Positions 13,131 through 25,682 of a stretch of 64,000 nucleotides of DNA are shown here, one piece after another. The position numbers and the translations under genes are program-made. Source of the DNA: Sindora glabra (lineage: Eukaryota > Streptophyta > Magnoliopsida > Fabales > Fabaceae); contig CM035233.1 in NCBI GenBank assembly GCA_020226215.1, positions 36,478,027-36,542,026 of the forward strand, in the 5' to 3' direction. The notes below the pieces were generated by a model. The model was not told where the DNA came from. It searched no databases and saw nothing but the letters and a program-made list of their open reading frames with translations. Position 1 is the first letter of the stretch, and each line of letters starts with the position of its first letter.

Positions 13131-13444
13131 TTAGGGGTATAATAATAAAATTATCTTTATTAAATTTAATTAATACAACTAAAATATATTAATTTATATT
13201 ATAATAATACTAGAGGTATAATAATTATTTTATTAATATTTTTTAAGATATTTAAAATTGAGCCAAATAAGATGTAAGAAGTTTCTCTCTAGGAAGTGTC
13301 ACTTTCAATATGTCAACTAAATAACTTTGAGTACTTTCTAGGAAGTTCATATAGGAAGTTATTTCATAAAAAATTCGCTTCTTGTGGGAAGTTACTTTTT
13401 GTACAAATTAAACAACTCCTTACTTCATTTCTCCCATAAAATCA

Positions 13445-13481
<37 letters not shown>

Positions 13482-14163
13482 ATTAAGTAGTAGAACTCAT
13501 TGTGGTCTTTTCTCCAAATACATTTTAACATCATAATATACTTATGAGATCCGTATTCACCATGGCATTAATGCCATTATTTTGTTAATAAAGGGTTTTA
13601 TTATGGTTTGCTTTGTAAAATTTTATTAGAGTTTAAGGTGAAAGTTATGAATCTAAGACTTGTATTTTAATCAATAATAAGAATGGTGACATAATAAGAT
13701 GGAAATCTATTAAATTTTCATGATGGAATTCTTAAATAAAAGAGAAATGTAGAAATACAAAATACTAATTTGTGAATTGTGGACCAAATTGCAAATAAGA
13801 AATCTATGATGGTGTTATTTTATTTTATTTTATTTTTTGAAGCAAAGTTGCTTCAAATTGGATCAAGATTAGAGGAAAGGGATTTGAGACCATGTGCAAT
13901 ACATGTAATTTTGCTATTAATTATTTTGATGGAAAGTAGTCAATGTTCTAATGATTGAAATTACAAATGGATAAATTTCATCATTCAAAATCATAGATAG
14001 TTTAAGTGAATAAGAATGTAACCATGGGTGAGTAAAATGTACTTTTCTTTAAAATGATTTCATATTTTTTAAAACTTTCTCACTAAAAATAATTTTTTAT
14101 ATAAAATATATCTAGACTTTTTTTATACAACTATTTATGTGGTGGTTATATGCAAGTTTAGAA
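13131..14163. other. Unassigned AT-rich spacer between chromovirus and LINE
   Basis: No coding sequence is recognised. It contains a dinucleotide microsatellite, listed separately. The change of character near 13130 is where the chromovirus similarity stops, so a deletion or an unrecognised insertion boundary lies there. Confidence 0.6.
13447..13480. repeat. (AC)17 microsatellite
   Basis: There are 34 uninterrupted bases of AC. Confidence 0.97.
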
Positions 14164-14175
14164 TTTTTTTTTTTG

Positions 14176-15878
14176 GTAGATCAAAAGATAAAAAGCCAAA
14201 CTATGACATTGCAGCTCTAGGAAAAGTAGTTCCTATCATGACACTAAATAATACTGACAACAATAAAGGATGAGGATTATCATAGAACATTTTTGAAAAT
14301 TATGATGAGAACTCCAACAATGCCAAATTTTCCAAGGTATCAATAGCTTAGCTAGCATCCCTAAATCAATGACTTAGCTGGAAAGGTTTTACTTGATCCG
14401 AGAGGATTTCAATAGAATGAACTAAAGAACTATAAAGGTGAACAATATTGCACCTTTTTAAAACCAAATTAACTCATATTTGAGAATCTATTTGAAAGTG
14501 AATTTTTCTCCATCCTTTAGCTACTATAATCTTAACTACTATACCCAAAAGCTTTACCATCAGCACACTTTAATCATTCATTATTCTTCTGAATCTTTTA
14601 ATCCAGTTCCTAATTGTGTCCCTTAAAATCCCACCACAACAAGCATTTTTATTCCTTCTTACCAAACAATCTATATTACATTTTAACTAAACTCCATTTG
14701 AAGGAGACCACCCCACCTAAATCTCTATTCTTTCTACTCTTTAATTGAAGCTCTACAAAGTTATCAAAGCCATATGAAAATTGTCTGTAAAGGAAGAAGC
14801 CACAAAAATAACTTAATTTCTGCCTACAAAGATAAGCTTATTTCTACTAATACATATATACTAGCATAGAAATATAAGAAATATCTCTTATTTAAACTTA
14901 TCCCTAACATGAGCCTAATTAAAGTTGTTCCATAAAGCTAATCAAACAAGCTTAAATCGAAAAATGTATGCATATGCTCAGCTTTAATCAAGGAGAACCG
15001 CATATTAACCATTTTTGTACAATCCTAAGCCATATGCAAAGGAAACTCACTACAACTCCCACATCTCAAGCATAAGTTTGAATCAATCAGCCTTCTAACT
15101 CTCCTTTAATTATTTACAAGAAGTTTTCCTTTATCTAACAACCATAGGAATAATTAGACTTTCTTGGGTGTAGGCTACTTCCAAATCTCCTTCCAAAGTT
15201 TAGCTCAAGCATGAGCAAGAATGGAAGTTAAATTACTATAAGTAGATTTCATAGTAAAATTGCCATTTATCATAAGTTTCCTAGACATAAAATATGAACT
15301 GAGTGTCTTATTAGAAGCAAAATAGTCATAATTGCTTTTGTAACTTCCATTGGAAGCACACTCTGGAATTTTTTTTTATTCCAACATTCATCCTCCTTCA
15401 CATACAAAGTAACCGTAAGTATTCTTCTGGCCTAAGAATAACAAGACCTAGTAAGAACTGAAAAGGCCCTACTTCTAACCATGAGCTAAGCTAAAACTTA
15501 GCTTCTAAGCCATCCCTAATATTCCATTTAAGGCATTTGTAGAAATCATTCCACACATGGCAACTACTGCTCTAGAGGTGAAAGCTTCCATTAACTTTTC
15601 TTACCTCAAGAATTAAATTCAAGCCATAATTATACTTAAACTTGATTACTTTATCCTACAAAGTGTCTTTCTGAGTAATTAAACCTCATGAAATATTTTG
15701 AAAGAAAGCTTCATTACACTCCTTCATTCTCCTAACACCTAAGCCACCCACATCCTTAGGAAAGCATACTTCATTCCATATAACTAGATGAGCTTTTTTA
15801 CTTTCCTCATTGGACCCCTATAAAAAAGTCCTAGAAAGCTTCTCAATTTCATTGCAAACTAATATAAGAAGAAAGTTA
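14176..15878 (-). pseudogene. LINE ORF2 C-terminal region, broken
   Basis: Directly beyond the LTR insertion the translation resumes with EIEKLSRTFL-GSNEESKKAH, then an FPKDVGGLGVRRMKECN block. Both are typical of plant L1 ORF2 after the reverse transcriptase. At about 15005-15085 a CLRCGSCSEFPLHM-DC stretch resembles the C-terminal zinc-binding motif. The end runs into the poly(A) tail at about 14164-14176. Confidence 0.82.
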
Positions 15879-15883
15879 GTTTG
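15879..15883. repeat. Left target-site duplication (GTTTG)
   Basis: An exact match to 17357-17361 directly beyond the other end of the LTR. Five bases is the usual duplication for LTR elements. Confidence 0.85.
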
Positions 15884-17356
15884 TGCTGGAAATTACGAAT
15901 CATACATGCACAGCGGAATAAAAATTTTGCACAATTTCCACCAAGGATCCATGCGAATTTAGAACGCCATAGATTAGGGATTAGGGTTTATACCTTTTAG
16001 CCAAAAATCTTCTATCCGCTACATAGCAAATCCAATCTGCTTCTGTCCGTTTTCCAATCCAATCTGCTCTCTAAATCACGAACCGAAATAGAAACTAGAA
16101 GATCAGATCACCAGTGCAGCGTTTAATATGGTTGTACCTCTATGGTATCCACACGAACCTGTGAATCACCGATGAATGTCCACACAAACATCAGTTAGAA
16201 TTGATCTCCTTTCACCTCGTAGTGCTAGCTACGCCTCTTTAGGGGTTTTGGTCAAGGAGAGGTGTTAGGGTTTTTCTATGCCTTTTTGGGGTGCGTGAAT
16301 AATGATAATAATCCTATTATTACCTAACAAGCCTATTTAAACAGGTGCATAGAAAAACCTAATCTATTTGGGCTTTATTCCATGTACAATTATAGGCTTA
16401 TTATTCGGCCTTATAATTATAACATGAATTCCTAAATATTAAGCCCAAACAATTTGGTCCATTAATTCCAAATTCACTAGGCTCTAAGTGTGCGACCCTA
16501 CAGGCTCTCATTAAGTTGGCAATGACCATTGATCATATTAATGATCATAAATAATGATTGGTGTCTAGCAATACATCATTGTTACCCAAGCAATGAGAAA
16601 GTCGGTGATTTGACTAAACCTTTACGCGTGATCATCACCTATGTCCTTTTGTTCTATACATCTAGATTGAGCACGAGACATGGACCGTGTCATTCCCGTA
16701 TAACCCAATCTTAAAGTTTCTTGATTCCTAAGTAAGCTGACTGAAACAAATGTAATCGACATCCCATGTCAATTCATCTGAGCATGGCCATGCATTTTCT
16801 CAGCTTTACTTAATCAAGGGGCCCATAGATGCTACTCTTGTTATATAGGAGGGACAAATCCTATCTCGATCACACAAACCCCTCCGCATGATATGTGAGA
16901 TATCCAATATCTACCCTTGCATTCACTCAACCATTAGTGACATAGAATAGTATCAAAATATGAAACTCACATGTAGGGAACCTTGGTGATCTCAAGTCAA
17001 AGGACCATATTAATAATGATCACTAAGAACCACTCATGACATTCATATAATGATCCATGTAGTGTTCTTAATATGGGTCGGTCCAGTATAAAAGTTCTTT
17101 AATTTGTACTCATGTGTAAACTTAATATCCCATATAAGTCTTCACACATGCTAGTCTTAACATATCAAAGCAACCTAATCCACAATGATATATGATTAGG
17201 GACATTTAAGAATACAATTATTCTAAGGTTATTATCATAATTGAATATATTATGCAGACAATATGTATAAATATAATAATTAAAATTGCCATTAAAATAA
17301 CATGATTCAAAATTACAATCACCAATATGATTGGTTTTAGGGCATATACACTGACA
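15884..17356 (-). mobile_element. Solo LTR (probably copia-type) inserted in the LINE
   Basis: On the plus strand the insertion begins TGCTGG and ends CTGACA, so it has TG...CA termini with short imperfect inverted ends. It is flanked on both sides by GTTTG (15879-15883 and 17357-17361), a 5-bp target duplication. Length is 1473 bp. There are no pol domains and no internal direct repeat that would mark two LTRs, so a solo LTR is the simplest reading. A TTTAAATAG promoter-like block near 16330 on the minus strand suggests minus orientation. It is more GC-rich than its surroundings and looks younger than the LINE. The superfamily call is tentative. Confidence 0.8.
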
Positions 17357-17361
17357 GTTTG
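17357..17361. repeat. Right target-site duplication (GTTTG)
   Basis: An exact match to 15879-15883. Confidence 0.85.
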
Positions 17362-18680
17362 CATAGAATATTGAGGAAAAGTAGTGAGAACCGATTTAGT
17401 TAAAGTAATTCAATCTTCAAGTGTTAAAGATTTTGCCTTCTAGTTGCTTAATCTTTATAAAACTTTATCCACAATAAACTTGAAACAATGCTTAGAAACC
17501 TTCATATGATGAAGAGAACTTCCTATATATTTGCCCAAATTAGATTTAAATGAAAATCCTAAGCAATTAGCAATCTCTATGCCTCTATTATGATTCATAT
17601 TATTAAAGGAAAATAATCCTTGCTTTCTCTTTATTGATTTTCTTCCCTAATCTATTGCAAAATAAATCTAGATAGAAATTAATTATTTAGGCTTACTCCA
17701 CTAAATCCTCATTAAAAAAACACAAGATCATTAGCAAAAAATAAATAAGAGAATGAGGTCCCATTTTTAGCAAGTTTAATAGGGCTTCATCTTTTTTGTT
17801 GGAGTAAAAAGTTAATTCCATAGGCAAGTCTTTCCACACACAACATAAATAACTAGATAGATAGAAGATTACCCTAGCAACCACTTTTCAAAGGTTTAAA
17901 ACTTTAAGTGAGATCTTCATTCTATAAAATTCTAATATTACTAGCTGAAACACAATTCATAATAAGAAAAATGAAATGAGATTGAAAGTTGATTACTACA
18001 AGGGTATCTTGAAAGAAATCCTAATCAAGATAGTCATAGGTTTTTTTAAAATTAATTTTTATTGCTATAAAGCCTTTTTTCCTTTTCTTATCCTTCATAA
18101 AGTGAATCATCTCCTAAGCCACTATGATATTATTTAAGCTATGCCTCCCAAGAACAAAGCTACTTTGATTAGGAGTGATAATAGATGCCATAGAAGGTTT
18201 CAATATATTCGTTATTATCTTTGTCATGATTTTGTAAATGACATTACAAAGAATAATAGGTGTAAACTTTTTTAGGTTCTAAAGATTCTCTTCTTTTGTA
18301 ATAAAAATAATCAAAGTTTCATTAATTTCTTCAATTCAACTTCAATCCTCAAAGGCTTCTTCAACCAATTTGCAAATGGACTCATCAATTACAGCCCACT
18401 GACTTTGGAAGAAAATTGCTTAGAACCTATCAATGCTTGGAGCTTTGAATGCCCCCATACAGAAAATAACTTGTTTGATTTTCATCCTCAAATTGCCTTT
18501 GAATTCTTTCCAATTAGGAAAAAAATTGGCCAATGGATATTTATAAAATTGAACGTATCCAGACAATAATATAGAAGAGTAGAATTCTACTACTATATCC
18601 CTCAAAATATTTTGGTCAAATTGCCATCTTCTTTCAAAATCCATTAACATTTCAATTTTATTCTTCTTACATCTCATTAC
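17362..18680 (-). pseudogene. LINE ORF2 reverse transcriptase domain, broken
   Basis: An open piece at 18420-18677 ends in IKQVIFCMGAFKAPSIDRF, the L1 phrase that leads into the reverse transcriptase. Downstream are FRPISLCNVSYKIITKV, an NQSSFVLGR block and KGFIAIKINFKKTYDYLD. The catalytic box at 17727-17738 reads F-A-N-D for the usual F-A-D-D. Asn also replaces the Asp of the KIDxxKAYD block. The copy is catalytically dead. Confidence 0.88.
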
Positions 18681-18749
18681 AATTGACGTATCCTCTTATA
18701 ACAACCATTTAGACCTTGACTTTTGAAACTAATGATATCCTTCTGTGGT

Positions 18750-19740
18750 AGTAATTTCTTGTAATCTCTCAATAATTACTTTTTCATATTAAACATATCC
18801 AGATTAAACTTTCTCTCAAGAGACTTATCAATACCATTAATTTTATTCAATAGCTTCCTTTTCTTCTACTAGATATGCCTAAATACCTCCTAGTTGCACA
18901 CATATACATTATTTTTGAACTTTTTAAAAGATACAATCCAAGAAGAATCTCCCCTCCAAGCATCTTTTACTATTTCTAGAAAAGAATCATCTGGTTAACT
19001 AAGTTACATGAAATTTGAAAGGTTAGGACCTTATTCTTCTAAAATCATCATTATTAACTTTAATTAACACTAGTTTATGATCGAACTTCATATAGAAAAT
19101 ATGAAAAACTATAACTTTAGGATAAGTCAGTATTTAATCTCCAGTGGCATAGCATCTATCAATTCTTTCTCTTATATTTTTGTTTTCCAAAATAAACTTT
19201 GGTCTTTGAAACCCTAAATCAATAATATTACATCTAGAAGTGTAATCAAACAAATGGGCCATACTTCTATAATTTGAGCTACCACCTCTCTATTTTTCAT
19301 GGGTATAAGAGTATAAATTAAAGTAATCCAAAACCACCCACAGCTTATCCGTATTATTAACTAACTGAGGAAGAGTATTTCATAGTACTTTTCTTTGTGT
19401 GATATTAGGAGATATATGTACACTTGTAATATATCTAAAAAACCTATTTTTACATATCTCGCATGAATAAATTGGTAATGCACGCTCAAAATAGACACCT
19501 TGTAAATGTTTGGATTCTATAACATCGAAATTCCATTAGAAAAACCCATTGGATCCTATTAAAACAAACCATCGAAAGCAATATCCTTAATCACCTTAGT
19601 AACCTATTATTCTTTGATCCAAGTCTCCATAAAAAATAGAATCCCTATGGAATGAATGGATATTAAATCTTTCACTTAAGCCACAAAATAAGGTGCTCTT
19701 GCACTTTTACAATTCCATCAAGCAATATTCATGTAAATAA
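18750..19740 (-). pseudogene. LINE ORF2 endonuclease domain, broken
   Basis: The minus-strand translation shows NIIDLGFQRPKF, then IRERIDRCYA and, near 19060-19110, a KFDHKLVLIK block. This matches the RPxFTW...ERLDR...SDHxP series of plant L1 endonucleases. The Asp-His pair is kept. The N-terminal part is too decayed to read reliably. Confidence 0.8.
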
Positions 19741-19859
19741 TAAATAGAAAGATAGTATTTCTTTTAAAAACTTCCACCAAAATGGTGTTTACAATATTCA
19801 TTCTTAACATTCTTGCTATTTCCTCCTTAGAGAGAGATAAGGCATACATATGCATTAGT

Positions 19860-21587
19860 TAAGTTATAGAAATAGTGTTTGATGGCTTCAGCTTGATCCC
19901 ACCATCATCACCTTGAGTTTCTAGAACACATGAAAGTGATCGAAAATCCACTTTAACTTGCATAGGAGAGTGTCCACTTGCATGCTCTTGCAACTTGATC
20001 TTCATTAGTGAATTTAGGCTTTCTTTAGATGATTGAGCCATCTCAATTTCTTTTCCTTTAAAAGACTCCTTTGCAATTCTACTGCCCACTAAGACTTTTC
20101 TTTTACTTTAAATAATAAGGCCTAATTTAATAGGAGGAAAATTTCAACCTTTTACACTATCCTCTGGAGTCATTTTATTTTCACTTATAGGCCTCTTTTC
20201 TTTGGTTTACACTATCTTTCCTTTAGTATGGCTCCTATCATTATGTTCGTTAATGAATGTTGAATGTTGTGTTAATAAGTTGATCTAAATCATTAGATTT
20301 TTCCATATTTTATGCATTATCAATAACTCAATCCAATTCTTCTAAAATAACAAACTTTGATTATTATCCTAAAATAACATTGTCATCCTTCATCTTTTTA
20401 CCATTAATTCCATCACTTGATCAATTCTTTGACCTCCTTTGATTTCATTATTTTCATATAGTTATTGAAGGATCATCCATCCTTCAAAGTTGTCTACTTT
20501 GGCTAAAACCTTATCATTTATCATGTTAGGGTCATTCTTCTACACTTGAACCTATTGGTTTTCAACATTCACCATGTTTATGTCTTTTCCATCTTTTCCT
20601 ACTTCGCTATTCTCCTTTTCTTGCCTATAAGAAATCACCACAAAGCATAAGTCTTTCCTATAGCCAAGCCTGCCACATTCAAAACATATCATATGCAATC
20701 CTTCATATTGAATTAGAAAAACTTTCCTCAATAACATTATTTTCGACATTAATTGTTTACGAAGATCCACCTTCATGTAGATCCTTGCAATCCTATCTCT
20801 CTTTGTAAGAAATTAATCTTTCTAGCTTCTTAATATATGCATGTCAAACTTTAATGTTCTTCCAATTCTATTATCTAAACTCTAAAGGAAATGCTTATTA
20901 TAACATTCAAAATGCAAACCTAGAACCTTAACCTAATCGACAAGTTTCTTGTAAAGATTATCATAAGGGTTGAATTTCGATCTCCATCTTTGAACAAGTA
21001 ACACTCAGCAATAACCCAAGGGCTATTTTGCAAAGCATTGAACTAATCCTCCTTCTTACTAAAATTTTCCACATAGTAATTGTTCCTTACGTCAATCATT
21101 CATAAACTCTCATTCAAACCCTACATCTTTTCCAAGTGAGCTTTCAAGAAACAAAAACCAAACCCTTCCTTGTATGGTTTATAAGAAAGGATGGCCACAA
21201 TTTGCTCCACTCCCTCCTTTCCTCCAAGGTAACCTCCACAATTGGGCATAAAGGATCCTATTGAATGGTTGGAATCACAAGATCATTTTCCTCCTTATTC
21301 ATTTCATCTTCCCACTAGACTTATTCATCCTCCTAATGTACATTGTGTGCACCATTAACATTTAAAAGTTTCTCCTTGTAAGACATGTTTAGACTAGACC
21401 TAACTGCAACTTTCCTTGCCATCTCATCCCTAGTCTCCTCCACCTTTGTTAGGTTATTCTCATGCATCAATACATCCTTAGTGCCTTTTGCATTCTCCAG
21501 TGACTTTGCCTTCTTCGTACTTCATTGCAACAAATTTACTTCCTCTTCTAACAAACCACCATTAGTTTCTATGCTCTGAACTTCCAT
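19860..21587 (-). pseudogene. LINE ORF1 (DUF4283-type with zinc knuckle), broken
   Basis: The start ATG is at 21585-21587. Early blocks include MSYKEKLLNVNG, a phrase typical of plant L1 ORF1 just before the DUF4283 domain. Further on are a KVDLRKQL block and IQYEGLHMICFECGRLGYRK. The latter is the CCHC knuckle at about 20640-20690, but its His is replaced by Tyr (C-x2-C-x4-Y-x4-C). A 74-codon piece at 20552-20776 and a 76-codon piece at 19859-20089 stay open. ORF1 proteins bind LINE RNA. Confidence 0.85.
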
Positions 21588-21600
21588 TCTCCCTAAAGTT

Positions 21601-23390
21601 ATTTAAAATTAAATCATAACACTTGAAATTATAATTTTTTAATTAAAATTTCAAAAAAACTTGTAAAATTTTTAAATATATACTAAAACATTACTTATAT
21701 ATCAAATATTTAACTTATTAATTACAAAAAAATAGTTTAATTTATTGATGTTTATAAATTGTCCTAACATACTTAACTAAGTTTTTAGGTGTGCCCCTAC
21801 ACTTAATGGCATCATATAGAACTTTTATTCTTTTAAATCACCACTTTGATTAATAGGGTGTGAAGGATTTCAATAAAAAATAAATTTATTAAGAATTAAA
21901 TTAAGAGTGTGTACTAAACAAGGAATAAATTTTAAAAATTATTTATATTTGTATGGTGTCCAAATATTATTTTTATTCTAAAATTATATATATATATATT
22001 TGTGTCTATTTATTTTTCTAAAAAATTTTATTTTGAACCATTAACAATTCCCTTAACATGGCCTCTTCTTTTAGAGTTGTGAAATTTGCACACAAGACGC
22101 ACGTTCAAACAGTAACTCATGTACGCATTAATTTGGGTGTACATTTAATTTAATTTGATTAAGACAATGAAACATTGTCGTATATAATAAAATTCGTCCA
22201 TCCTTAATTTACTCAGTTTTAAGTTACAATTCGCTCATAATTTCTTCCTATTATTAATATTTTATTTATTTAAATTATTTTTTAAAAATTTAACTAAAAT
22301 TTACATATATTATATATAATTATTATTTTTAAAATTTTAATTTGATTTAAAATTATGTAAAATTAAATTAATAAAAATAATTTTCTAATTTTATTAAAAA
22401 TTTATTTCTTACAATTTAATTTATAATTACTAAATATAAAATAAATGGAATTTTTTAGATAAATTAATTTTAAATCAACATTAAATCTAATCAAAATTTA
22501 AAAAATAAAGAATAATATATTAAATTTTAAATAAAAATAATTTAAATAAGTAAAATATTAATAATTAAAAATATATAAATTTATAGATAAATTAAGTGAA
22601 AAAATTAACAATATTACGGTCGGAGGAGTATAATTGTCCAAGCAATAATTAATGTCAAATCACATCATATCAACATCAAAAAAATGCATAACTGCATTAT
22701 GAAATATTCTTCCAGTTGCCATAAGCCACAAACCTCAGCATTCTTTCCGGTTTCATGAAATTTTTTGGTTTTGTTTTAACATGACTCGGCTTCCGAAAAA
22801 GTTATTTCATCCCCACCTTCAATCCCTGCGGCTGTCATCGTCATGTCCAAACCTGACAATGTCTTCTTGCAATTCACTCATAGAGTTTAGAAATGAGGAT
22901 ATTAGAATTTTCTGTGATTTTTGGTATGCTAGAACGTAATAGAATAAAAGTAAAATTGCATCATTGCATACGCCTTTATTATCATATTTTTTTATATATT
23001 TTAATGATATCCTTTATTGATAAACAAGAAGATTATATTAATTTTTAACATTTTCTATTTAAATATTTAGTAATAATTTTTAAATAAAATATTTTTATAA
23101 TCCATAAAAATTTAATAAATTAAAATTTTTATATTTTTATTATAGAAAAAAATATGATAGTTGTATTTTTCCATTGTTGATCATATCATAAATTTTTTCT
23201 AACACATATTACTATTTTATAATTTATAATTGAATATATGTACTTAACTGTAATTTAGATATGTTTGCAATTATATATAAATAAATTAAAAAGGAAAATA
23301 TCATCCCTCATATAAATATAATTTTTATTTTATACCTTCTTTTTATTTCAATGGAATTTGTCATTGACATCTTTTTTTTTTCATTTTACT
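21601..23390. other. Unassigned AT-rich sequence with a short GC-richer island
   Basis: This is mostly low-complexity AT sequence. The exception is about 22690-22870, which has a clearly higher GC content and may be a scrap of a host gene. I could not find a frame longer than a few dozen codons or a recognisable protein in it. Confidence 0.5.
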
Positions 23391-25680
23391 CTTGCAATAA
23401 AGTTCTAGCTATAGAATTTTAAATATCAATTATTAAATAAAAATTGATATCATAAATTAAAATCTTTTTATTATATTTTAAGTAAAAAATTTGTAAGTCA
23501 ATAGCATTAAAATTATTTTTTGTAATAAATTAAACAATCTAATAAATGAGAAAATATAACTTATAATGAATAAAAAATTTTAATCAAGGTTAATAAAAGA
23601 TTAACAAATGACCAAAAAATCATAAACTATAAGTTTTTACCTAAAAATTATTGCATGGAAAAGGACATAAAATAGAACACTTCTTCTCCTAATTTTTTCT
23701 ATTCCTTGAAGGTTTTTGAATTAGAGGATGTAAATGGAATTAAACTGATGATAAATTATAATGAGAAAAAGTAGTATAACCAGTGTTATAATAAACTCAA
23801 AAATTCAAGTTTTTTAATGTAAGAATTGTTCCACTACTTCCCACTACAATCCTCATTAATTTTCTCATCTTTATGTTTTCTCCCTAATTGTGTTTTTTGA
23901 GATGGAACATGAACAACAAAAATAACTTTGGAGGATATGATGGTTTTAAACTAATAATAAATTATAATGAGAAAAAATAATATAATTAATCTTACAATGA
24001 ACTCAAAAAGTCAAGCCTTCCAATGCAAGAATGGCTATACTACTTCTTCCACCACAGTTTTTCATCAATTTATATATCATTGATAAAACATTGCTTAGAT
24101 GTTTTCAATGGAGAATGAGAATAAAATTTATAGGCATCATAAAAAAATTTTAAATGTCAGTCATTAACCAAAACCAATGTATTACACATGTTTTACTTCA
24201 TAAAACTTAATTGTTGATATACCTCAAAATATCATAATTTTTTACAATTTTTTATGTATGTTACTAGTAAATGCTTAGTATTTATGATCTATATCTTCAT
24301 CTCCTAATATAATGCACCTCGTAAATACTATCACTAGTGTATTAGTAAATATTTATTACAAGTTGGTATGGTTTATGTACCTTTAGACATCAGTTATGAT
24401 AAAAAAAAATTAACATAGTATCTACTTTAATTTCACTAAACCATGGTAATTTTAATAAATAACTGATTTTGTTTAACTATTTTAAAAAATACAACTTTTG
24501 CATTTTGATTTTTTTAACAAAAAACTAACTAGATTATTAACAATCCCAAGTATGATGTTGGGCATTCTTATTTTGAAGAATAAGTATTTTATCATTGACA
24601 CTTGGAAAGACATAATGTTCATAACCACAATCACTTTGAATGCTAATTGAAGAAAAGTAATGATCGAGTTTGTTCATTGATAGATCATGTTATAAGGATC
24701 AAGAAACTGACATCTAATGCTCATTGATATCAGCCTCGTAATCCTCATCACCTAATCTATCAATGAACAAACTCAATCATCACTTTTCTTTAATAAACAT
24801 TCAAGATGATCATGGTTATGAACATTATGTCTCCCTAGATGTTAATGACAAAATGCCTATTCTTCATGATAAAAATATACAACATTATATCTGGGAATTT
24901 TTCTCTAAAAAAAGTGATATTGATTTTATTTATGGTAAAGGAGAGAAATATGGTTCCTCGCTTTCATGTCCATTATAACCAATTTTATTTTTATGGTCAT
25001 TATTAGCAAACCTTTATGAAATACTTGTACTTTATTACTACTAGTACTTTCAAATTCACTCTATTGAGTTTGAAGTATAGAAAAGAAATGGGGTCATCTC
25101 TGCTTATTTCGAAATGGTAACTAGGCATAGATTATAACGAAGAGAGAATAATAGCCTAGGAGCAGTTAATTGTATCTCAATAATTGATGGCCAACTAGCA
25201 TCAATCATTATCATCTCTTATATCACCCAAATAAAAATTGAAGAGAAAAAGAAAGGAAACTATAAAGGTAGAGAAATTATAAAGTGAAAACTTAAATGGC
25301 AAATGCAGAGAAAGAGAAAAGAAATTATAGAGGCAATTTATGGGCAAAACAAAATATTTTACATTGGTTATTAATATATAACTAATATCTGAATTCTGTT
25401 CATATACCTTTTAGATGTCAATTGTTTAAAAAACTAATGTTATAAGTTTTCATCTTGTGAATCTATAATGAATTTAAAAGGGTAGACCATTAAAATATAA
25501 ATAATATTTAAATACAATAAATGCAAACATTAATTAGTTATAAATAATATTTAAACATCAATTTTTAAGTGCAACCAACATCTAAAATACCAATAGTCTT
25601 TATAGTTTTTAATAAAATCATAAATACAAATATTAATTAACTATTGATATTCATTTAGATATTAGTTTATTGTACAACCA
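23390..25680. mobile_element. Probable CACTA-type subterminal repeat region (non-autonomous or truncated)
   Basis: Degenerate copies of a short motif of the form TTTAGAYATCRRTT, in both orientations and often paired around an A-rich loop, occur near 23410-23450, 24380-24410, 25405-25440, 25555-25600 and 25650-25665. Dense inverted short repeats with this GACATC core are a feature of some plant CACTA ends. The 34.5-34.9 kb region shows the same motif family next to a CACTA terminus. No terminus is visible here and no transposase is present. Confidence 0.4.
24530..24950. repeat. Imperfect inverted repeat with a related short reading frame on each arm
   Basis: The minus-strand sequence of about 24530-24690 matches the plus strand at about 24752-24910, at roughly four in five positions by eye, around a spacer of about 60 bases. 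Both arms can be read in the same frame. The right arm (plus, 24763-24978, 71 codons) and the left arm (minus) share MNKL-H-FS-I-IQ and then GYEHYV-VNDK-IL-KN-QH-W. The left copy stops after about 45 codons. I do not recognise the peptide. Confidence 0.7.
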
Positions 25681-25682
25681 TC

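Larger units (their letters stand above)
14164..21600 (-). mobile_element. L1-type LINE, nearly complete but degenerate, interrupted by an LTR insertion
   Basis: Reading the minus strand from 21600, ORF1 (RNA-binding with a zinc knuckle) is followed by an AP-type endonuclease, reverse transcriptase, a C-terminal Cys-rich region, and a 12-13 base poly(A) tail at about 14164-14176. This is the normal plant L1 layout. Removing the 1.47-kb insertion at 15884-17356 and its duplicated 5 bp leaves about 6 kb, a typical full length. Stops and frameshifts occur throughout both ORFs. The 5' edge is set by the ORF1 start and could lie a little further right. I could not identify a target-site duplication. 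Confidence 0.88.

Noticed and set aside
21385..21579. 64-codon plus-strand frame
   Set aside because: It is the complement of the LINE ORF1 N-terminus.
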